Shown here piece after piece: positions 60,954-64,000 of a stretch of DNA of 64,000 nt. Source of the stretch: Mucor racemosus (lineage: Eukaryota; Mucoromycota; Mucoromycetes; Mucorales; Mucoraceae); contig JAPEHQ010000003.1 in the NCBI GenBank assembly GCA_027405735.1, positions 1,240,001-1,304,000 of the forward strand, in the 5' to 3' direction. Position numbers and translations under genes: made by a program. Position 1 is the stretch's first letter. Each line of letters begins with the position of its first letter. Below the pieces are notes generated by a model, which made no database searches, was not told the origin of the DNA, and saw nothing but the letters and a program-made list of their open reading frames with translations.

Positions 60954-62687
60954 ATTTGCTATAATTTTGTTGAGCTTTTTCTTTCACATAAATATGAAAA
61001 AAAAAATATATATATATAAGCCTCCTACATCCCTCTTCGAACAACCCAAAAAAAAAAAAAAAAGAACCAAAGCATGGGAAAAAATAAACAAAATTCACCC
61101 ATTTTATATAGTTAAAAAAATGATTTCCTTTTTTCAAATATAAATAAATAAAAAAAAAAAATTCATTGAATAAAAATTTGTTGTAAATTCTTTATTGCGT
61201 TGTGAATTCTGCAAATACTATATGGTATAGTTTAACGTTACATGGAAAAAAAAATCATGCCTGTTTGCCATTGTAATAGTGAAAAGTGAGTTTTTAATTT
61301 TATCACCCTATAGGTGGTACAATGCTGCATAAATAATATCAGTAACTGATTGTATCGACCATATATTCCATTTCTTTGAAATACTATGGAATCATTGCAT
61401 TGATATGATTGTCTACCTTGGATATCTCTATTGATTCGTTCTATAATGGTTGACCCTCGCTATAAATCACGTTTTTTCACCTAAAACATTGTTTGCGGGG
61501 TATTTACCGGGGTTAATATCTTCAAAATGTCAAAATCAAGCAAATTTCCTTTTTTTGCGTGAAAAAAGCTCGAACAATCAAAAATAAAAAATATATATAT
61601 ACTCTTTAACTTCTTGTTTAAATATACAAATATCGTTTCAGGCTTTTAATTTGAAGGTTTTTTAAGAAAAAAACCCTGAAACATTTCTATACCATCGTAT
61701 TTCTATAGCGGCAGTTGAATGTAGCTTGTTGCCAAATTTAAGCGTTGTGTATCCATTTCTCAGTGAAATGGCATGGAAATAACTTTATATTTCGTAGAGA
61801 CTTACTCATGATAAGAGGCTGGCTCATAGCTTCCTGATATATTATTATTTTGCATATCTACTATTTAATTTCTTGATTTTTTTACGATTTTATCCTATTT
61901 CAAATGTTTTTATATGAAATGAATTGTAGTTAGAATAGTGAAACATCTTTCATTATAACTGAAGCAATTCATGATACACAATTATTTATAACCGCTACTT
62001 CTTGTAACCCATCTTATGCATGTTCATTGAGTAGTTATTAGTAACTTTAAGAAATGACTGAATCAACTCCTTGAAATCGTTGTAAATGTAAATATTAGTT
62101 TAATTTATACAAGTCTTGCTACGCTTTGCTTGGATGCATTTATTCAAGTGTTGGATGTTATTATCTACAGGGGAAGTAGGAAGAGGGTGAAGGGGAGAGT
62201 TTCAAATATAGAAACTCAATTAATTACTAATTACAGGTTGATTACAAACAGATAAGAAGACTTCAGATTTGTTACTTTCAAGGCAAAGAAACCTACAAAT
62301 CAACTATTAAAACAGCAGTAAAAACCTAGATATAGTCTTGAACTTTTGCAATTAGTAGTTTCTAATATATTACGGTGTACTGTGATACCAAATCGTTAGT
62401 TCTGTTCTCTATACACATATCATATTATTTAAAAATAGCAACATAGTGACGTACAAATCAACAAAACATTTGGTTTGTTTGATAAATAAGACTACCTTAA
62501 ACGTCAATAACATGTCGTATGGATGTTTATTTAATTTTATTCAAAAGAAAATATAATATATGCATATAAATGGTAGAAAAAAAAGGGGGCTGTGTGTCTG
62601 TGAGAGTGTGGAAAAGGGAGAAAAAAGAATAATAAGCTTACAATGAGAAATAATTAATTAATTTGATTTTTGTGTTTTGTTGGTTTA
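60954..62687. other. Intergenic, AT-rich, no gene seen
   Basis: About 1.7 kb between convergent genes. A tract at about 61003-61065 has TA and A runs after the SERBP1-like stop. No supported gene. Confidence 0.5.
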
Positions 62688-63480
62688 TTATTGTTCTTCA
62701 ACTTGTTGTTTCTTTTCATCAGGGATATATTCTTGACCAGCAACATAAATAGGTTGCTCCTTAGTATCCTTTGTAGTAGTAGAAGAAATATAAGCTGTAG
62801 GATAAGGTGTAACAATTACACTGTTCATTGATTCTTCTTCATCGATGTTTTGCTTAACTTGCTTGGTGTAAGAGTGAATAGCAAAAGCAAAATGAAGCTT
62901 CAACAACATGTTAATAGCCATGGCAATGGTAACTAACCAAGCACCACGAATATAAACAAGTTCACATGTGTTCATATCAAATTCATCATCTTTAGCTTCA
63001 CTGACAATTTCTTTACAAATATCAGTATGAAGACTAAAGAACATTACTGCACTGGCAACTGAAAACATGGTATGTAAACCTAAATCTGCCCAGTAGTAGG
63101 CATTGAAAAAACGAAGATGTTTAACATTGTTCTATAAATCATGATTAATATAACTGCGGACAAAAAAAAAAAAAAAAAAAACCAAGCAAATCATTGTAAT
63201 TTTTTACCTTTAATACACCAACTGCACCAGCTAAACAAGCAAAACCAGAGAGATATGAATAAGCTGTAAGACCAAGTACAGCACCTGTATCAGCATCATC
63301 AAATTCATCTGATAAAGCAGTTAAAGTCATGGCACCATAAAGATGAGTAATTGTACCCAATACTGCCAAGACGAGCGTAGCAGTTCTAGATTTGTTAAAA
63401 ATAGATAAGTATTTTGTACTTGATATATTGAATAATGTCTTTTACCTGAGGTTAATACAGAAACAACAATTATTGAGCAT
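62688..63480 (-). CDS. Four-helix membrane protein, function unknown
   Basis: Three exons on the minus strand (63446-63480, 63208-63385, 62688-63131) encode 218 residues. Predicted membrane segments: TATLVLAVLGTITHLYGAMT, AYSYLSGFACLAGAVGVLK, about WADLGLHTMFSVASAVMFF, and LVTIAMAINMLLKLHFAFAI. The loop between segments 3 and 4 is acidic and holds two cysteines (DICKEIV, NTCELVY), possibly a disulfide if extracytoplasmic. The 55-residue tail is hydrophilic (QEYIPDEKKQQVEEQ). I do not recognise a named family; the layout is tetraspan-like. The first exon is only 35 nt (MLNNCCFCINL). The second intron contains an A/T run of about 20. Confidence 0.78.
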
Positions 63481-64000
63481 TTTTAAAAGAGTTGATAAAT
63501 AAAATTGATTTAAAAAAAAAAGAAAAAAGTGTAAAAAAGAAAGGAAAGAGAGAGATTTTGCTTTTCGGTCTTACTTTTGTTATAACTTATACCCAAAAAA
63601 AACTCCTGCTCGCTCTCCCTTTGGATAAAGCTCATGATAACATTTGAAAAACAGTCGGAATCGGCTAAAATGTAGTCTGCCCCGGGGAAAGTAATAGAAA
63701 TAATCATCCGGATCGTATAATCAACCGACAAATAAACTAAGGTTTTGTGCAACAGTTCTTTGGAATAAAAACAATACATGAATCCTCGCAATTGAGTGTT
63801 CTATTCATTGGAATTTTGTCTCTTCATATATGTAAAATAGCAGTGGAGCTAATAATAAGTTTCATTGAATTCAATCTATAGGGAAATCAGTCCATAAATG
63901 TATTAGCGTGGTAACATACTACAATCGTCATTTTTTCTTTTTTTTTTCCTTCTCAAGCCTGATCATTTTTTTTACATTACTGTTAGCTCATATAAATTAA
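63481..64000. other. Upstream region of the membrane protein gene
   Basis: AT-rich, pyrimidine-rich on the minus strand just before the start codon. The 93-codon minus-strand frame in it has no recognisable features. No gene called. Confidence 0.5.

Noticed and set aside
60391..61143. Overlapping frames around the SERBP1-like gene
   Set aside because: Alternative frames of its exons, homopolymer introns and 3' tail.
63510..63791. 93-codon minus-strand frame beyond the membrane protein gene
   Set aside because: Overlaps a pyrimidine-rich promoter region; no domain or splice signals.

Overview
The window looks like nuclear DNA of a filamentous fungus, most likely an early-diverging one (Mucoromycota, Mucorales-like). 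It is very AT-rich. Genes are split by many short introns (about 50-85 bp, GTANGT...YAG) and lie close together. The gene set includes a white-collar-1 type LOV-PAS-PAS-GATA photoreceptor, an AreA-type GATA factor with poly-Q tracts, a MyTH4-RhoGAP protein, an S6K-like AGC kinase and CRIPT. I cannot name the species from sequence alone.

Layout. (1) 1-7.6 kb and 19.2-34.3 kb are built from head-to-tail copies of one non-coding repeat unit. There are five copies, all in the same orientation, of which two are strongly truncated. Each long unit carries an antisense fragment of the C-terminus of a cytoplasmic dynein intermediate chain, and two carry a tRNA-like, SINE-like segment. The units are riddled with insertions. 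Because the units are homologous, each insertion can be checked against an empty site in a sister unit. The insertions are several solo LTR-like elements (TG...CA ends, 5-bp duplications), two inverted copies of a hAT-type MITE (8-bp duplications), one intact-looking Tc1/mariner element with a 343-aa DD34E transposase, and a decayed TA-target element. (2) 9.5-18.4 kb is a gene island between the two repeat blocks. It holds an alpha/beta hydrolase of the DUF1749 family, CRIPT, a small two-PAS protein, a type II P-type cation ATPase, and a convergent two-finger C2H2 protein. (3) 34.5-64 kb is mostly ordinary gene space: S6K-like kinase (-), MyTH4-RhoGAP (+), sugar transporter (+), GATA nitrogen-type regulator (+), glucosamine-6-phosphate N-acetyltransferase (+), cytochrome P450 (-), white-collar-like photoreceptor (-), F-box protein (-), SERBP1/Stm1-like RNA-binding protein (+), and a four-helix membrane protein (-). 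Several AT-rich stretches of 1.5-3 kb between them show no gene.

How the genes relate. There is no biosynthetic cluster. The clearest links are positional: the photoreceptor lies 96 bp upstream of, and on the same strand as, a P450, and the ATPase and the C2H2 gene are tail-to-tail with only 30 bp between stop codons. Nutrient and growth signalling genes (S6K, AreA-type GATA, sugar transporter) fall in one 11-kb stretch, but I see no evidence of co-regulation.

Exon structures were read by eye from splice signals, reading frame and family conservation. Reading frame closes across every join given for the multi-exon genes.
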